A stretch of 64,000 nt of DNA, from assembly GCA_035610365.1 (NCBI GenBank), contig CM069439.1, forward strand, positions 21,217,533 to 21,281,532. The letters run 5' to 3'. The position numbers and the translations under genes are program-made. Below the pieces are notes generated by a model. It saw nothing but the letters and a program-made list of their open reading frames with translations, was not told the origin of the DNA and did no database searches. The DNA is from Aquatica leii (Eukaryota > Arthropoda > Insecta > Coleoptera > Lampyridae). This document shows positions 1 through 11,761 of the stretch, piece by piece. How positions within the stretch are numbered: the stretch's first letter is position 1; each line of letters begins with the position of its first letter.

Positions 1-545
1 GCATTGAAATAAATTTTTGTTGCAATTAAAAATTAGTCTTTGTCAAAAGTTATTTTTATTTATATCTTTTAATTTTATTATTACAATTAATACGTTACAA
101 CTGTTTAAAGACAATTGGCATAATTATGTTTCATGACAATAAAAAAACACAAAAAAATGTAAAAGAAGAAATTACTTGCTAGAGTTATTTTAAGTTTTAT
201 CTTTTAGATAAATAAAAATTAAATTTACAGAAAAACTTCTTTTGACTAACGGTCTATAAAGTTACAAACAAATTGTTGCACTAATTAGGTATTAAAAATC
301 AACTCTTTATAGAGCTGAAGCAAATCTAACTTATTTTACTATAACTCAACCATTGTAAATTTATCTATTGAGTGATTATTGAAGTACTGTTTGTTATATA
401 GAATGTAAGATAATAAAAACAAAACAAAGATTTAATACCATTCAGTTCAACTCAAATAAATTTCATTTAAAAATTATCTTTAAAAGTTGTAACTTTTGTT
501 TGAGGTAAGTTTTGACATTATTTAAATATTTTTTAATGTAGAAGT
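1..545 (+). repeat. AT-rich repeat R1, copy a
   Basis: Non-coding AT-rich DNA that matches 8718-9160 in the same orientation. Shared landmarks include a run beginning GCATTGAAATA, the phrase ACGTTACAACT near 92, the segment GGTCTATAAAGTTACAAAC near 250, and a stretch on either side of TTTTTAATGTAGAA near 533. Copy a has extra sequence between about 370 and 480. It probably extends to the left of the window. No coding potential was recognised. Confidence 0.75.
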
Positions 546-639
546 AAAAAATGGTTAGATTTTTGGCATTTTAAAAGTAACATCTCGTATAGAAGATATA
601 ATTTTATGTGTACAGTGTACAAAAACTTTTGAATCGGAT

Positions 640-2880
640 AGGTTTTCCAGGTGTCCAAATAAAAATTCACAGATATCGCAAATGTTGCAATTATCGGAAG
701 GTGTTGAAAACAAACACAATATTACCTACGTAATATAATGAACAAGGTTTATTACAATTTTCAAAAATAAGAATGCATACATAAATAATAAAAATATAAA
801 AAAAACAAAAATAACTAGTATTTTAATAAACGAGAATATGGTAGTATGATAATGACTTATAGAGAATTTTTTGTCATAACAAATTATGAGCAAAACCGTT
901 CATTATCAAGAATTGCTGCGCGCTGATAAAACATAGCTTCTAGTGACATATCTAAAGAGAGACCCGATCGCGTTATCTTAAATCCATGCAGTTGAACAAA
1001 CATCATGGCATGTAAATAGGCCGGCGTCACTATTTTTTTCTATTTTTGTAGTTCAATTTTTTTCCCCTTTATCTCTATAAGACGAACGGAAATTGTGCTC
1101 AGCATTGAATTAGTATCAAAAACTCTAAATCCAAACAGTCCCGGCTGTTGTTTCCCAATTATAGCTCTAGTAGTATGTAATAATTTAGTGCGAAATGATT
1201 GCAAACTGGAGGGTACATCTTATATAGAAATTTTTTCTAGAGAAGCACAAAAATGAGTATTTAGGCTGTATTGCTAACGCTTAGGTTCATTTTCAAGTGA
1301 TGTACGGTAAAAAACACAAAGCAAGCAACAAAATCTCAAAACATCAAACTTTATTTGACACAAAATATTTGCAAAGGAAAAAGTCACCTCGCCTGTTAAG
1401 CGAGGAAAGATCGAAAAATTGTGATTCACGTCTACTGACTCATATTCTGCTGGCTTAGATACATTTGAAAGCATTTGGATAAATGTAAATTTTTTTAGAC
1501 ACAATCAATTTTAGAGCCAAAGTAGAACTTTTAGAAATTTAGCCTGACTTTGATCGAATACGCTTAGATTAAATAAATCATCCAATGATTAAACAATCAA
1601 TTTATATGGCGTGATTCCTGACAATTGCTTCACCATACTCTAACTAGTTGATGCGCATTTAAAAAAAAAGACACTAAAACTAAATGATTACTGGATTTTA
1701 CCCGAGTTTTATGGCGGTTCACAGTTCTACAGCTTTTAAGATTATGACACTATTCTAGCTACATTTGCCGCATCATTTTAGATGTAAAAATTGCAAAGTG
1801 GAGATTTTATTTCTGGAAATGTGCAGCCACAGTTGAAATTGATTTTTTTCTAACAGTTTGTCGCGTTCGCGATTCCCTGTCATATCTAAAGAAAACGTAC
1901 AGCAGATTGAACTCGCAATAAAAACATTTCGCGACGCGAAGTAATCGACATGCCTTTTTAATAAATTCTTTTTTTTACCGATACTGACTATAAAAAAGCA
2001 TTAAAGAGATGAACTTTACTTTAACATGAATTCTTTTTATAGTCTTAACAGATTTGTAGCGGTCATAATCTTTACAATTGTTTGAATGTTTAATGTTGAT
2101 AACTTTACAGTGAAATCGTTGATGATTTAAACTAATAATTACTGATAATTTTTATTATAAAACTTTATAAATCAGGTTTATTAATTTATTGCGTTGATGC
2201 ATTGTAAAATTTGAACATAAATTGTCGGTTTAGTAGAACATGTGTGTTTCGGTCGAGTTGCTTTTGGTGACCACCGCGGTTTTTTTTGAGGCTAAAGATA
2301 GCTTTGCCAATCTCGTAATATTACACCAGCATCAAAACCGCCACAATTTTTGTATTGAAATTATTTGCTTAATAACTTAAAATAACCACTAAATTATTAC
2401 GTTAAAACGTTGCAAGATAGAAGAAAGTTACACATAAACATTTTTATAGAAGACAAAATTTACTATAAAAAAGTTGGCGGAAGGGTACAATTGCCTTCAA
2501 TAGTTTAGAAGATATAAGTGTGCAAAGTTGCCTAAAAATGTCTCATATTACATTAAAATTCTGTAACGCTTATACTATTAGATATAATTATGCACTCCCG
2601 CGGACTTTTTGTAGTAAATTTTGTGCTCAATAAATTTTGCAATCTGCAATTTTTATTTATATTGTACCGTTTTTGCAGCGTACAAGGCGAAAGCTTGCGC
2701 GGATCTAATTCTGCAATAACTATTACTATTTTTCATCACTGCTGAGTGAAATTAAGATTTATTATATTTTTAAAACATAAAACGAATTATAAGGAATATT
2801 TTGTTTAATAATAATAAACACTGAACCCAAAAAATACAAAAAATTAAGTGAAATTGGGCAACGCAAGTTCCAGATTTGTT
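640..2880 (+). repeat. Interspersed repeat X, copy 1 (long form)
   Basis: The left part (about 640-780) and right part (about 2030-2880) match the reverse complement of 26672-28390 over long stretches. Examples are GTTGCTTTTGGTGACCACCG near 2257 and GCGTACAAGGCGAAAGC near 2679. The middle (780-2030) is longer than in the other copy. No transposase or reverse transcriptase is visible, so it looks like a non-autonomous element of unknown class. The small ORF at 1274-1504 on the minus strand lies inside the repeat and has no recognisable domain. The termini are approximate, because no clean inverted repeat or target duplication was found. Confidence 0.7.
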
Positions 2881-3051
2881 TCATCTGAGCGTTTCATCGT
2901 TTCGTTACACGAGCCTTCGAATCAAGCTCCCTATAAGTGTTTTCAACACTAAAAATAATTAGACAAGAACAAGTGCCAAACATGAGTCAAACATATAAAG
3001 TGTAATATGGATAGATAAAACATTAGTAACGTCCGCGTTGCTTTATTTATT
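2881..3051. other. Short unassigned gap with a repeat scrap
   Basis: No gene. About 50 bases near 2982-3035 resemble 16840-16890 (GTCAAACATATAAAGT against GTCAAACATGTAAAGT, then GGATAGATAAAA against GGATGGATAAAA), so a piece of an unnamed repeat is present. Confidence 0.4.
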
Positions 3052-3089
3052 TATTTATTTTAATACATCTGTCCAACAGAATTAAATCT

Positions 3090-4085
3090 AATGACAAGAC
3101 AGATACAAATTACAGCAAACCGCCGCATCTATATGGACTACCGAAGATACATAGAAACAACATGCCGCTTTGACCGATAATCAGCTCTCGTTACGGACCC
3201 ACATACCAGCTATCCAGATTTCTACTACCAATTGTGCAACCACTACAGAAGAACAGCTCATCTTTTATCAAAGACTCCAAACATTTCGTTGAGATTCTGA
3301 AAACAATAGAGCTACAACCACAGGATCAATTAGTCAGCTTTGACGTAGAAAGTCTTTATACTAATGTGCCAGTTGAAGAAGCATTGAAAATCATCCAAAC
3401 GAAACTCCGAAAAGATGAAAAACTCCAGGAAAGAACCACGCTGCCGCTAGAAGGAATAATGAAGCTCCTAGAATGTTGCCTCAAGAATTCGTACTTTCAG
3501 GAGAAAGACAGATTCTTCACTCAAGACGAAGGACTACCAATGGGTTTATTTCTATCACCAGTAGTCGCCAACATCTACATGAACTGGTTTGAATCCCAAG
3601 CCATAGAGAAATCAAAATTCAAACCCAAAACATGGCTTAGATATGTTGACGATACCTTCATAATTTGGAACCACAGTAATCGGCAACTAGACCTTTCTCT
3701 ACAACATCTGAACAACATCAAACCATCCATCAAATTCACTATGAAAAAGGAAAAGGAAAACTCACTTCCTTTTTTAGACGTTCACGTAACAAAGAACAAG
3801 GGAATTATGGAAACGACTGTCTACAGAAAACCGACACACACCGGTCGATATCTTAACTTTGAATTCAACCATTCCACATCTACGAAGAGGGGAGTAGTAA
3901 AATCTCTAATCGACAGAGCGTACAGGTTGTGCAACACAGAAAAAGGGCTACGAGAAAAAATCAAAAACCTTAGAATTGATCTAAGGTAGAATGGTTATCC
4001 AGAAAAGATTGTAGGAGAGCTTTTACAGAAAAAGCAATCGAACACCAAGGAACAACCAAAAACAGAAGAACTTGCTACAAGCTTC
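3090..4085 (+). pseudogene. Penelope-type reverse transcriptase (broken)
   Basis: The reading frame shows LYGLPKIH just upstream of the longest open stretch (3234-3989), then SFDVESLYTNVP, GLPMG, the catalytic YVDD box near 3638-3649, LPFLDV and VYRKPTHTGRYLN. These blocks in this order are diagnostic of Penelope-like RT. A TGA interrupts the frame near 3176 and a TAG stands just before NGYP at 3987. The frame is then cut by the nested element. The active-site aspartates are present, but the enzyme cannot be made whole. Confidence 0.88.
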
Positions 4086-4087
4086 TA

Positions 4088-5404
4088 GTAATTTACGAAC
4101 CTGCACGGCCAACTCACTGTCGGATTAAAACCATACCTGTCGGAGAAAGGGGAGGTTCAAGTGACTTTATTTTAAAGGGTACCAGATCTTTTGTTTTTTG
4201 CAGAAATAGCTCCTGCTAGATCAGCACAGGAGGCTCGAAGCTTGTACAAAATTGTTAAGGTTCGTAACGATGGAGGAAACGAAGAAAGACACTAAATCGT
4301 TAACAACAATTGCACTTTAATTACTCTATAAAGATAAATAGATTAAAATTTGAATCAATAACAATTGGACAGCATGCCAAAGAATAATTTTAGTCCGAGT
4401 ACAAATATAAGCAGGTACTAGAATATCAGAAGTATCGGCAACTTACACTACACGTAAAACAAAAGTGTAACCACCGGAACATATAAAAATCTTTATAAGT
4501 AAATTACATTCATAATGATAATTGACCGTTGACGTAATCAGCATGCGATAGTAATTTACTTAAACTAATTGAGTAACAATAATAAGAAACAAATCAATTC
4601 GAACGTTTCAACCCGATTAGGAAACATAGTTAGTCATGAGTAGCACCGTAGCGACAACGAATAATTAAAAGCAAAAAAAATTGACTTACCAAATTCAGGG
4701 TTACTTTCAGAAAACGTTTTCCTACAGGCTTCCTGTAATTAAACTTCTTGAAAATAATCGTGTCTACCTGGCGACTCACAAACTACAAGTAAAAGAAACA
4801 TTTAAAAGAAAGTAATAGAACCGAAACTTATCGTATGCTGTTACAATGTATTTTCGTCTACGACGGTATTAATTTATTGTCTCCGAAGAGAAATTCAATC
4901 ATATCCGGTACTTAGGCTCTTCCGAACAAGATGATATTAATTACAGGTATTAATTGCCTCCGCATCGAAATTCTGCTCTTGTATCGCAACGTTCTTAGGT
5001 GTACAGCTTCCGATTATAATTTTCCCTTGTAGATTTTAAATTACGACAAGAACACCCATACTTAGGAGGTAGCACATAGCGCTAACGAAAAGACATAAAA
5101 ATTACCCTCAATCAAAAAAATAACAAAAGCCACTTACCCTGCGTAGATTAAATTAGTTAAAGAAGAATACTTTTATTACCCATCGTGTCCCAACACGTGG
5201 ATGTTTTATGAAAACGATTTTTAATTCACGCAGACATAGGTTATATCGTGAACGATGTTAAAGTCAAAAAATGCCCGTATCTCACCGGATATCGTCTACT
5301 CAATACGGAGAGACCAACGAGCCCGATAGATAGCGTCGAGAAATAGAAAAGTAATTTTTAATTAAACCAATATACAGGGTAGTGCATTATAAAAATTTTG
5401 CACG
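4088..5404 (+). mobile_element. 1.3-kb non-coding insertion, family Y, copy 1
   Basis: This block interrupts the Penelope linker between the RT and the endonuclease. It shares its two ends and inner landmarks with 51284-52318, in the same orientation. The left part has TTACGAACCTGCACGGCC followed by GGCCAACTCAC and GGGAGGTTCAA. The right part has ATACAGGGTA followed by a CATTATAAAA-like stretch. GTAA occurs just outside the left end, and GTAACAA just outside the right end. No ORF of note. It could be a solo LTR or a non-autonomous DNA element; the ends are not resolved. Confidence 0.65.
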
Positions 5405-5901
5405 TAACAAACTGCCCAATTCACTGCTGAGCATCCCATATGTCAAAGGTTTATCAGAATCAATAAAACGTATAGGGAAAAGCTACAACTTAAATACAGT
5501 GTTGAAATTATCGACCACCATTAGGAGTATAATTTCCAATACAAAGCCACAAACAAGTCGAGATTCCCAAAACTGTATTTACCAAGTTCCATGTGAATGT
5601 GGCAAATCATACGTGGGGGAAACCAAAAGACCACTTGACATCAGACTGAAAGAACATCAGACGCACACACAGAGAGGAGAGACTTCTAAGTCCGGCATCG
5701 CGCAACATTCGTGGGATAACCAACATCGAATGATATGGTCGGAAGCAAAAATCATACACAGAGAGGAACACTAGTACAAACGGAAATTTAAAGAAGCGGC
5801 ATTCATCAACAACAACAAAGAAATTTTCAGCCAGCCAAGTGTCGAGATAAGCAACATATGGAAACCACTTATCGAACCTCTAAAACAACTTAAACTTGAC
5901 T
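5405..5901 (+). pseudogene. Penelope GIY-YIG endonuclease (broken)
   Basis: Downstream of the nested insertion the Penelope frame resumes with LPNSLLSIPYVKGLSESIKR, the typical linker. It continues with CIYQVPCECGKSYVGETKRP, in which the endonuclease tyrosine and the second YVG motif and the CxC cysteines are visible, and then RLKEHQ. In this family the domain nicks the target DNA for priming. A TAG at 5772-5774 interrupts it shortly after IIHREEH, but the same frame goes on to about 5901, through EAAFI and WKPLIEPLK, before the final stop. It belongs to the same element as the RT upstream. Confidence 0.85.
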
Positions 5902-6015
5902 AAGTAATTTTGTTGATTAATCTGTTACGCTAAGTTGATTTTGTACGCTTGAACTCTTCATTAAACATGTCTTTAGTATATAAGCTCCAGTAGTTTCTAA
6001 GTTTTTTAGTACTCA

Positions 6016-6059
6016 CCTGATGACGATTGCAGATACCACAGCAATCGAAACGTTGTGTA
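6016..6059 (+). ncRNA. Hammerhead-like motif in the Penelope 3' tail (degenerate)
   Basis: CTGATGA (6017-6023) is followed by a 6-bp stem GATTGC/GCAATC (6025-6030 with 6041-6046) closed by a 10-nt loop, then GAAAC (6047-6051), a short GTTGT loop, and GTA at 6057-6059. Penelope-like elements are known to carry such motifs near their termini. C6024 is an extra unpaired core base, and I find no stem I pairing between the flanks. I read it as a decayed or non-functional ribozyme. Confidence 0.6.
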
Positions 6060-6113
6060 TATTTGTTTCAAAATAATAAACAATGAAAGTTCAGCAGAAT
6101 GTTATTACTTCGC

Positions 6114-8330
6114 AATGGAATATATACCATTTAAATTTTATATGATGTCAATGTTGTGACTGAAACTTAGAAGCTTCTATCATACGGTTCAAACCCAACA
6201 GATTCTTTGTTTTTATTTTTCCGTTTTATCTTTAAACATTTGTTTACTGCATTTATCGACTTTTTTCCTATATTTTACCAAAATCTTTAAAACATCAAAC
6301 ACTTTTTTTCTGTTACTTTTACTAAATTTTTTTAGTAATGCTGATTCTGATTTCTTTTCTTTCAGTTCTTTAAAGTATTTATTTTTTAACGTTTAATTTT
6401 ATTTTTATGTCAGTTTTGAATTGAAAAATTACCTGTTTTTATTCTACAATGTTTTACACTTTTTATTTAAAGTTTTTCTTAAATAAATTTAAACCTATTT
6501 TTACAAGAACTGATGGTTTATCAGTTTTCTTTATTTACTTTCTTTTAATTTAATTGTTTTTTATCTTTAGTTTAAACGATTAGTTTGATTTAATACGGCA
6601 CATTGCTGTCCAAGTATTACCAAAATCTTCAAACCAATAAAACAAATTAACTCCAGTATTTTTTAAATGTTTTAATAATTTTAATTAAAGGTGTTTCCGT
6701 TTTTTTCCGTCTGTCTTTTCAATTTTTTTCACTTTTTGTTTGAAGTTTTAATGATTGGTTTTATTTAACACGTAAACTTTTTTTTAAATTTTTGTTACTT
6801 TCAATTTATACAGTTTTTTAAATCTTTGTTTCTTGAATTTTTTAACGTTGGTTTTTAGTTTCATGTTTTGTTTTATTCAATGCCTTAGTTTTCTTAAACT
6901 TATTTTGCAAAAATTGTTAAAGCATTTTTTTATTTTTTATTTTAATGTTTTCTATAATAAACTTTGATCAACTTATTAGGAAATTTTTTTTACTTCATTT
7001 TCATAGTCAATAAAATAAATTTTATTATATATTTGTTTTCTTAACTTCTTATTTTAGGATTCTCTACAAAATAAATTTATCTAAATTATTTAAAAAAATT
7101 GTAGTCGATTGTTTATTTTTTGAAAATAATATTTACATACTACTTTTGTACTGTAAAAGTGAGAATGCATCAGCAAACAATAAAAGCCACAATACGACAA
7201 TCGGATGGGAAAACAAAATACCGGAGAAAACTGCTCTTCGATTTTTTTACATTTCTATGTATTTATTTATATAATTTTGTATTTGTTTATTATTGTTAAT
7301 TATGGTAATTAAATTTTTATAAACCACGTCAGCCATAAAAAACAGTTTTTTTAAAACGCTTCATTTCAGAGTTATAGCGAGAGAACGCAAACATTTATTA
7401 ATCAAATTAAATGTAGCTGATGAAATCAAAATATTTAATAATTTAGATATTTATTTCGTAAAGTACAATGTATTTTATATTATTTCATAATTTATTAAAA
7501 TTATATTTTCCACAGAACTCATAATAATTATTATATAAAAAATGTATTATTTTTTTCTCTTCTACATGTGTTGTAATGTAATAAAACATTCAATTTATAG
7601 AATTTTTATCTTATGCACATGACAATTTTTGGCAGCTTTAAATTGTTTTGCTTTTTAAATTATAATTTCTTTTTGTGGTTCTTACATATGTGAGTTCAGA
7701 AAAGCTTTATAAGGCTATAGAATTTTTGAGTTTTTTTATTTGTCGCTGGCGTTTTGCACCATTCAATGGTTTATAGATCTAAGATGCAGTTGTTATTAGG
7801 TTTTGGTCTATTATTTGTTTATGTTCTATAATTATCTGTTACTCTGTCAATTATTTCAACTCTATTCAAAGTGTTGGTAATTTTACTTTGAATTTCATAT
7901 CTATTTCTTTAAGCTTTCTTAGATTGTTACTGTTTTCTTTTCTATATGTTCCATAATTTGTTCTTTAAATTTAAATTTTGGTTTTTGTTTTTTTAACTTT
8001 ACCAATATTGCTTGATTATTATATATAGTTTTATTTGATTTTTTAAAACTTTATTCTCTGCTAACAAATGTAACATTTTTTACAAGTAAATAGTCTAATC
8101 GTTTTTTTTTTAAATTTTATATTGTATTTTTTTTATTTTTAATGTTTAATTTTTGAATTTCTAGTTTTCTGTTTTTAGTTTTTTTATTATTTTATTTTTA
8201 TTATATTAAAATTGTTATTTTTATATGTGATTTTACATGTTTTTTGTACTGATAATATAAATTTTCACTTCTACTAATGCATTTTTTATTTATTTTTATT
8301 TCTAAAGTCTGTTGTGTTATTTTCGTATTC
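6114..8330 (+). repeat. AT-rich repeat R2, copy A (longest)
   Basis: This copy starts with AATGGAATATATAC and contains CATACGGTTCAAACCCAACA near 6181-6200, TACCAAAATCTTCAAACCAATA near 6619 and AATGATTGGTTTTATTTAACAC near 6750. The same order recurs at 9387-10395 and 10421-11210. The block TTTATTTCTAAAGTCTGTTG near 8295 matches the end of copy C near 11190, so copy C appears to lack the 7.1-8.28 kb part. T-rich on this strand, with no open frame of interest. Confidence 0.75.
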
Positions 8331-8717
8331 ATATGATCAATGAATTTAATTTCTTTTATTTCTTTATCTACATTTTGCTCTTTTTCTTATTATTTTCTGT
8401 CTGACCTTTCTATAGTGTCATTAAATTTCTTTTTCTGAATATGAGAATAAGAAAATTTGTTTGATGTATGGAATCTGTGTACATCATTATAAACAAACAA
8501 AAAGATTGTTTTACAATAGTTTGACAAAGATTCTTATATAAAGCCTTTACAATACTGTTTTTTGATTAAGCAAATTAAAAAATAAATTTAATAGTTGCTT
8601 GGAAAAGTATTTTCTATTTTGATTTGTTATAATAATATATGTACATTTTTATGCGCGTAAATAATTGCTATTTATTAAATGTTATTTGATAACAAAGTTA
8701 TGCATTTATTACGAAAA
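8331..8717. other. AT-rich stretch, nothing recognised
   Basis: No open frame, structural RNA or repeat match to the rest of the window was noticed here. It separates R2 copy A from the second R1 copy and may be the remaining part of the tandem unit. Confidence 0.4.
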
Positions 8718-9160
8718 AGCATTGAAATACATTTGATTGCAATTAAAAAATTTAGTCTTACTCAAGTTAATTTTATTTATTTCTTATAAATTTATTACTA
8801 TAATTAATACGTTACAACTATATAAAAACATCTGGCATAAATATGTTTCATGAAAATAGAAAAATACAAAAAAATGCCTGCTAGAATTATTTTAAGTTTT
8901 ATCTTTTAGGTAGATGAAAATTAAATTTACAAAAAAACTTTTTTTAACAACCGGTCTATAAAGTTACAAACAAATTGTTGCACTAATTAGGTATTACACA
9001 TCAACTTTTTTACAGAGCTGAAGCAAATCTAATTTAATACATTTTTTTACTATAATTCAGCCATTGTAATTAAATTGTAACTTCTGTTTGAGACAGGTTT
9101 TGACAATATTTAAAATTTTTTTAATGTAGAATTAAAAAGTGGTTAGGTTATGAATTTTGA
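8718..9160 (+). repeat. AT-rich repeat R1, copy b
   Basis: Matches 1-545 in direct orientation (GCATTGAAATA start; GGTCTATAAAGTTACAAAC near 8952; GAGCTGAAGCAAATCTAA near 9015). It lies directly before another R2 copy, as copy a does once the later insertions are removed, which suggests that an R1-R2 unit was tandemly duplicated. Confidence 0.75.
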
Positions 9161-9386
9161 TATAATCATCTGATCAATTAATAATAGCTGATAACAGTGC
9201 CAATCTTTCTGTTAACTTTAACGTCAGTAATAGACTTATTTTATCTGAGTAATTTTAATGCTAGAATTTGCCATGGTTTTAAAACAAAACGAGATGAGTA
9301 CTTACAACAAACTCAAAAAAATTAGTCAACAAGATCCCAAGAAATTTGACAAACTTTTCATGAAAGGAAAATACAGATTTATTAAC

Positions 9387-10395
9387 AATGGAATATATAC
9401 AATTTAAATTTTATATAATGTCAATGATGTGACTGAAACTTAGAAACTTCTATTATACGGTTGAAACCCGAAAGATTCTTTGTTTGTATTTCCCCGTTTT
9501 GCTTTCAAACGTTTGTTTACTGTATTAATCTATTTTTTTCTATATTTTAGCAAAATCTTTAAAACAATAAAACACTTTGTTACTGTACTTTTTACTAGAT
9601 TTTTTTTACAATTATGCTGACTCTGATTTCTTTTCTTTTAGTTCTTTAAAGTATGAATTTTTCAACGTTTAATTTCATCTCTATGTCAGTTTTGAATTGA
9701 AAAATTACCTGTTTTTACCGCTTTTTATTTAAAGTTTTTTTTAAATAGATTTTAACTTATTTTTACAAGAAACTGATGGTTTATTAGTTTTTTTTATTTA
9801 TTTTCCTTTAATTCGATTATCTTTTATCTTCAATTTAAACAATTACTTTTATTTGATACGTCACATTGCTGTCAAAGTATTACCAAAATCTTCAAACCAA
9901 TAAAAAAAATTAACATTGGCGTTTTTTTAAATTTTTTGATAATGGTAATTAAAGGTGTTTCCGTTTTCTTTTTGTCTGTTTTTTCAATTTTTTTTACTTT
10001 TTGTTTGAAGTTTTAATGATTGGTTTTATTTAACACGTGGACTTTTTTTCTCTTATTTATTGTTACTGTAAATTTACACAATTTTTTAAATCTTTGTTTC
10101 TTGAGTTGAGTTGAGTTTCTTGAGTTTCTTGTTTTTAATGTAAGTATTTCGTTTTATTCAATACCTTAGATTTTTTAAAAAATTTTCAAAGCATTTAAAA
10201 AATTTGTTTTTACTTTTTGTTTTAGCATGTTCTAAAATAAACGTTGATCAATTCATTAAAAGCAATATGTTATTGATGACAGTTTTCTTCAATTTTGTTT
10301 TTCAATATTTTTTCAGTTTGGTAGTGAATAAAACTAATTAAATTTTTAAACCTTTTTTTTAGAGTTTTTACAAAATAAATTTCTTAGTGTTTTTG
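9387..10395 (+). repeat. AT-rich repeat R2, copy B
   Basis: Same landmarks as 6114-7100: AATGGAATATATAC at the start, ATACGGTTGAAACCCGAAAG near 9455, TTACCAAAATCTTCAAACC near 9880, and TTAATGATTGGTTTTATTTA near 10011. Copies A and B are clearly homologous along about 1 kb with many small indels. Confidence 0.75.
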
Positions 10396-10420
10396 AAGCA
10401 GTTTGGCTCACTTTGTGTAA

Positions 10421-11210
10421 GCTATAGAATTCTATCATACGGTTCAAACCCGAAAGATTCTTTGTTTTTATTTTTCCGTTTTCTCTTTAAATGTTTGTTT
10501 ACTGTATTAATCAATTTTTTTCTATATTTTACCAAAATCTTTAAAATAATAAAATTTTGTATTTTTTACTAGAGTTTTTTATAGTTATGCTGATTTTGAT
10601 TTCTTTTAATTTTATCTCTATGCATTGAAAAATTACTTGTTTTTATTTTACAGTTTTTTACGATTTTTACTTCAAGGTTTTCTTAAAGTTTAAACTTATT
10701 TTTACAAAAAAAATGAAAGTTTATCAGATTTCTTTATTTATTTTTCTTCAATTTGATTATTTTTTATCTTCAGTTTAAACGATTAATTTTATTTGATACG
10801 TCACATTGCAGTCAATGTATTACAAAAATCTTCAAACCAATAGGACAAATTAATTTCGTTTTTTAAAAAAAAATTCTAATAATTGTAAGTAAAGGCGTTC
10901 TTGTTTTCTTTCCGTCTGTTTTTTTTTCGATGTTTTTCACTTTTTGTTTGAAGCTTTAATGATTGGTTTTATTTAGCAAGTGATTTTTTTTCTTTATTTT
11001 TGTTATTCTAAATTTATACAGCTTTTTAAATTTTTATTTCTTGATTTTATTTTGTTTTATTCAATACCTTAGTCACCTTTTTCTTTTTTGTAACAATTTT
11101 TGAAGCACTTTTTCTATTTTTTTCTCACTTTTTGATTTAGAATATTCTATAATAAACTTTGATCAATGATGTATTTATTTTTATTTCTAAAGTCTGTTAT
11201 GTAGACTTAA
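10421..11210 (+). repeat. AT-rich repeat R2, copy C (internally deleted)
   Basis: Follows copy B directly. It has TCTATCATACGGTTCAAACC near 10431, then the same order of blocks as copies A and B, then jumps near 11165 to the block TTTATTTCTAAAGTCTGTTA that is matched in copy A near 8295. The 61-codon ORF at 10387-10572 is T-rich, low-complexity and not a gene. Confidence 0.7.
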
Positions 11211-11499
11211 AGAAAGTAATAAGTTGATTCTAAGAACATAATTGTTACTAATTTCAAATTAGATAATATAATATCTGAAAAATATCATGGGTTTAGTCGT
11301 TTTTGCTTTTCTTTGCATAAACTGTATTAGGACAAAAGTTTAAAAAACAACGATTGGTAATAATCAAACATTGACATTTAAATTTGGCTTTCCAATCTAC
11401 TGTTAATCGTTGTCGGCAACTTTCCGAAACATTCTGTATACAGTGAAACCAGCTAAAACGAAAACTGCTGGGATCACCCATAGAGGAAAGTACCATAGG
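11211..11499. other. Unassigned sequence before the minisatellite
   Basis: No gene recognised. The minus-strand ORF that covers part of it runs into the minisatellite and has no family resemblance. Confidence 0.35.
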
Positions 11500-11761
11500 C
11501 TCAGGCTTGGTCCAGGCTTGGCCCAAGTCTGAACAAGCCTGGGCCAAGCCTATAGGCTTGGGCCAGCTTTGGAAAAAGTCTGGAATGATAATCATGGCCC
11601 AGTTCTCGTCGCTAGGCCTGGGCCATGCTCAGTTGCCAGATCTGGGCCATGCTCAGTTGCCAGACCTGGGCCATGCTCAGTTGCCAGACCTAGGCAATGC
11701 TCAGTTGCCAGACCTGAGCCATGCTTAGTTGCCAGTACTGGGCCACGCTTAATTGCTAAAA
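11500..11761 (+). repeat. 24-bp minisatellite with leading GGCTTGG repeats
   Basis: Six 24-bp units run from 11618 to 11761, of the type CTGGGCCATGCTCAGTTG plus CCAGAC. Units two and three are identical and the last is the most diverged. The lead-in 11500-11570 is built from GGCTTGGGCCAAGC-like pieces similar to the array at 12530-13060. The period is a multiple of three, so all frames stay open; the short repetitive ORFs on both strands are artefacts. Confidence 0.9.

Larger units (their letters stand above)
3052..6112 (+). mobile_element. Penelope-like retroelement (degraded, 5'-truncated, with nested insertion)
   Basis: The fragment carries a Penelope-type reverse transcriptase, then a linker, a GIY-YIG endonuclease and a 3' tail with a hammerhead-like motif. 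Penelope-like elements are known to encode RT plus GIY-YIG, and this order matches. The RT and endonuclease halves are separated by a roughly 1.3-kb insertion at about 4088-5404. Stop codons interrupt the RT at the LYGLPKIH region and again before NGYP, so the copy is dead. The 5' end lacks the N-terminal part of the protein. The tail ends near a CAAAATAATAAA stretch. A second Penelope-like element, of a different sequence type, lies at the right edge of the window. Confidence 0.88.

Noticed and set aside
6114..11210. T-rich repeats considered as LTRs of a degraded retrotransposon
   Set aside because: No coding interior, no TG/CA ends and three unequal copies; a tandem repeat family explains them better.
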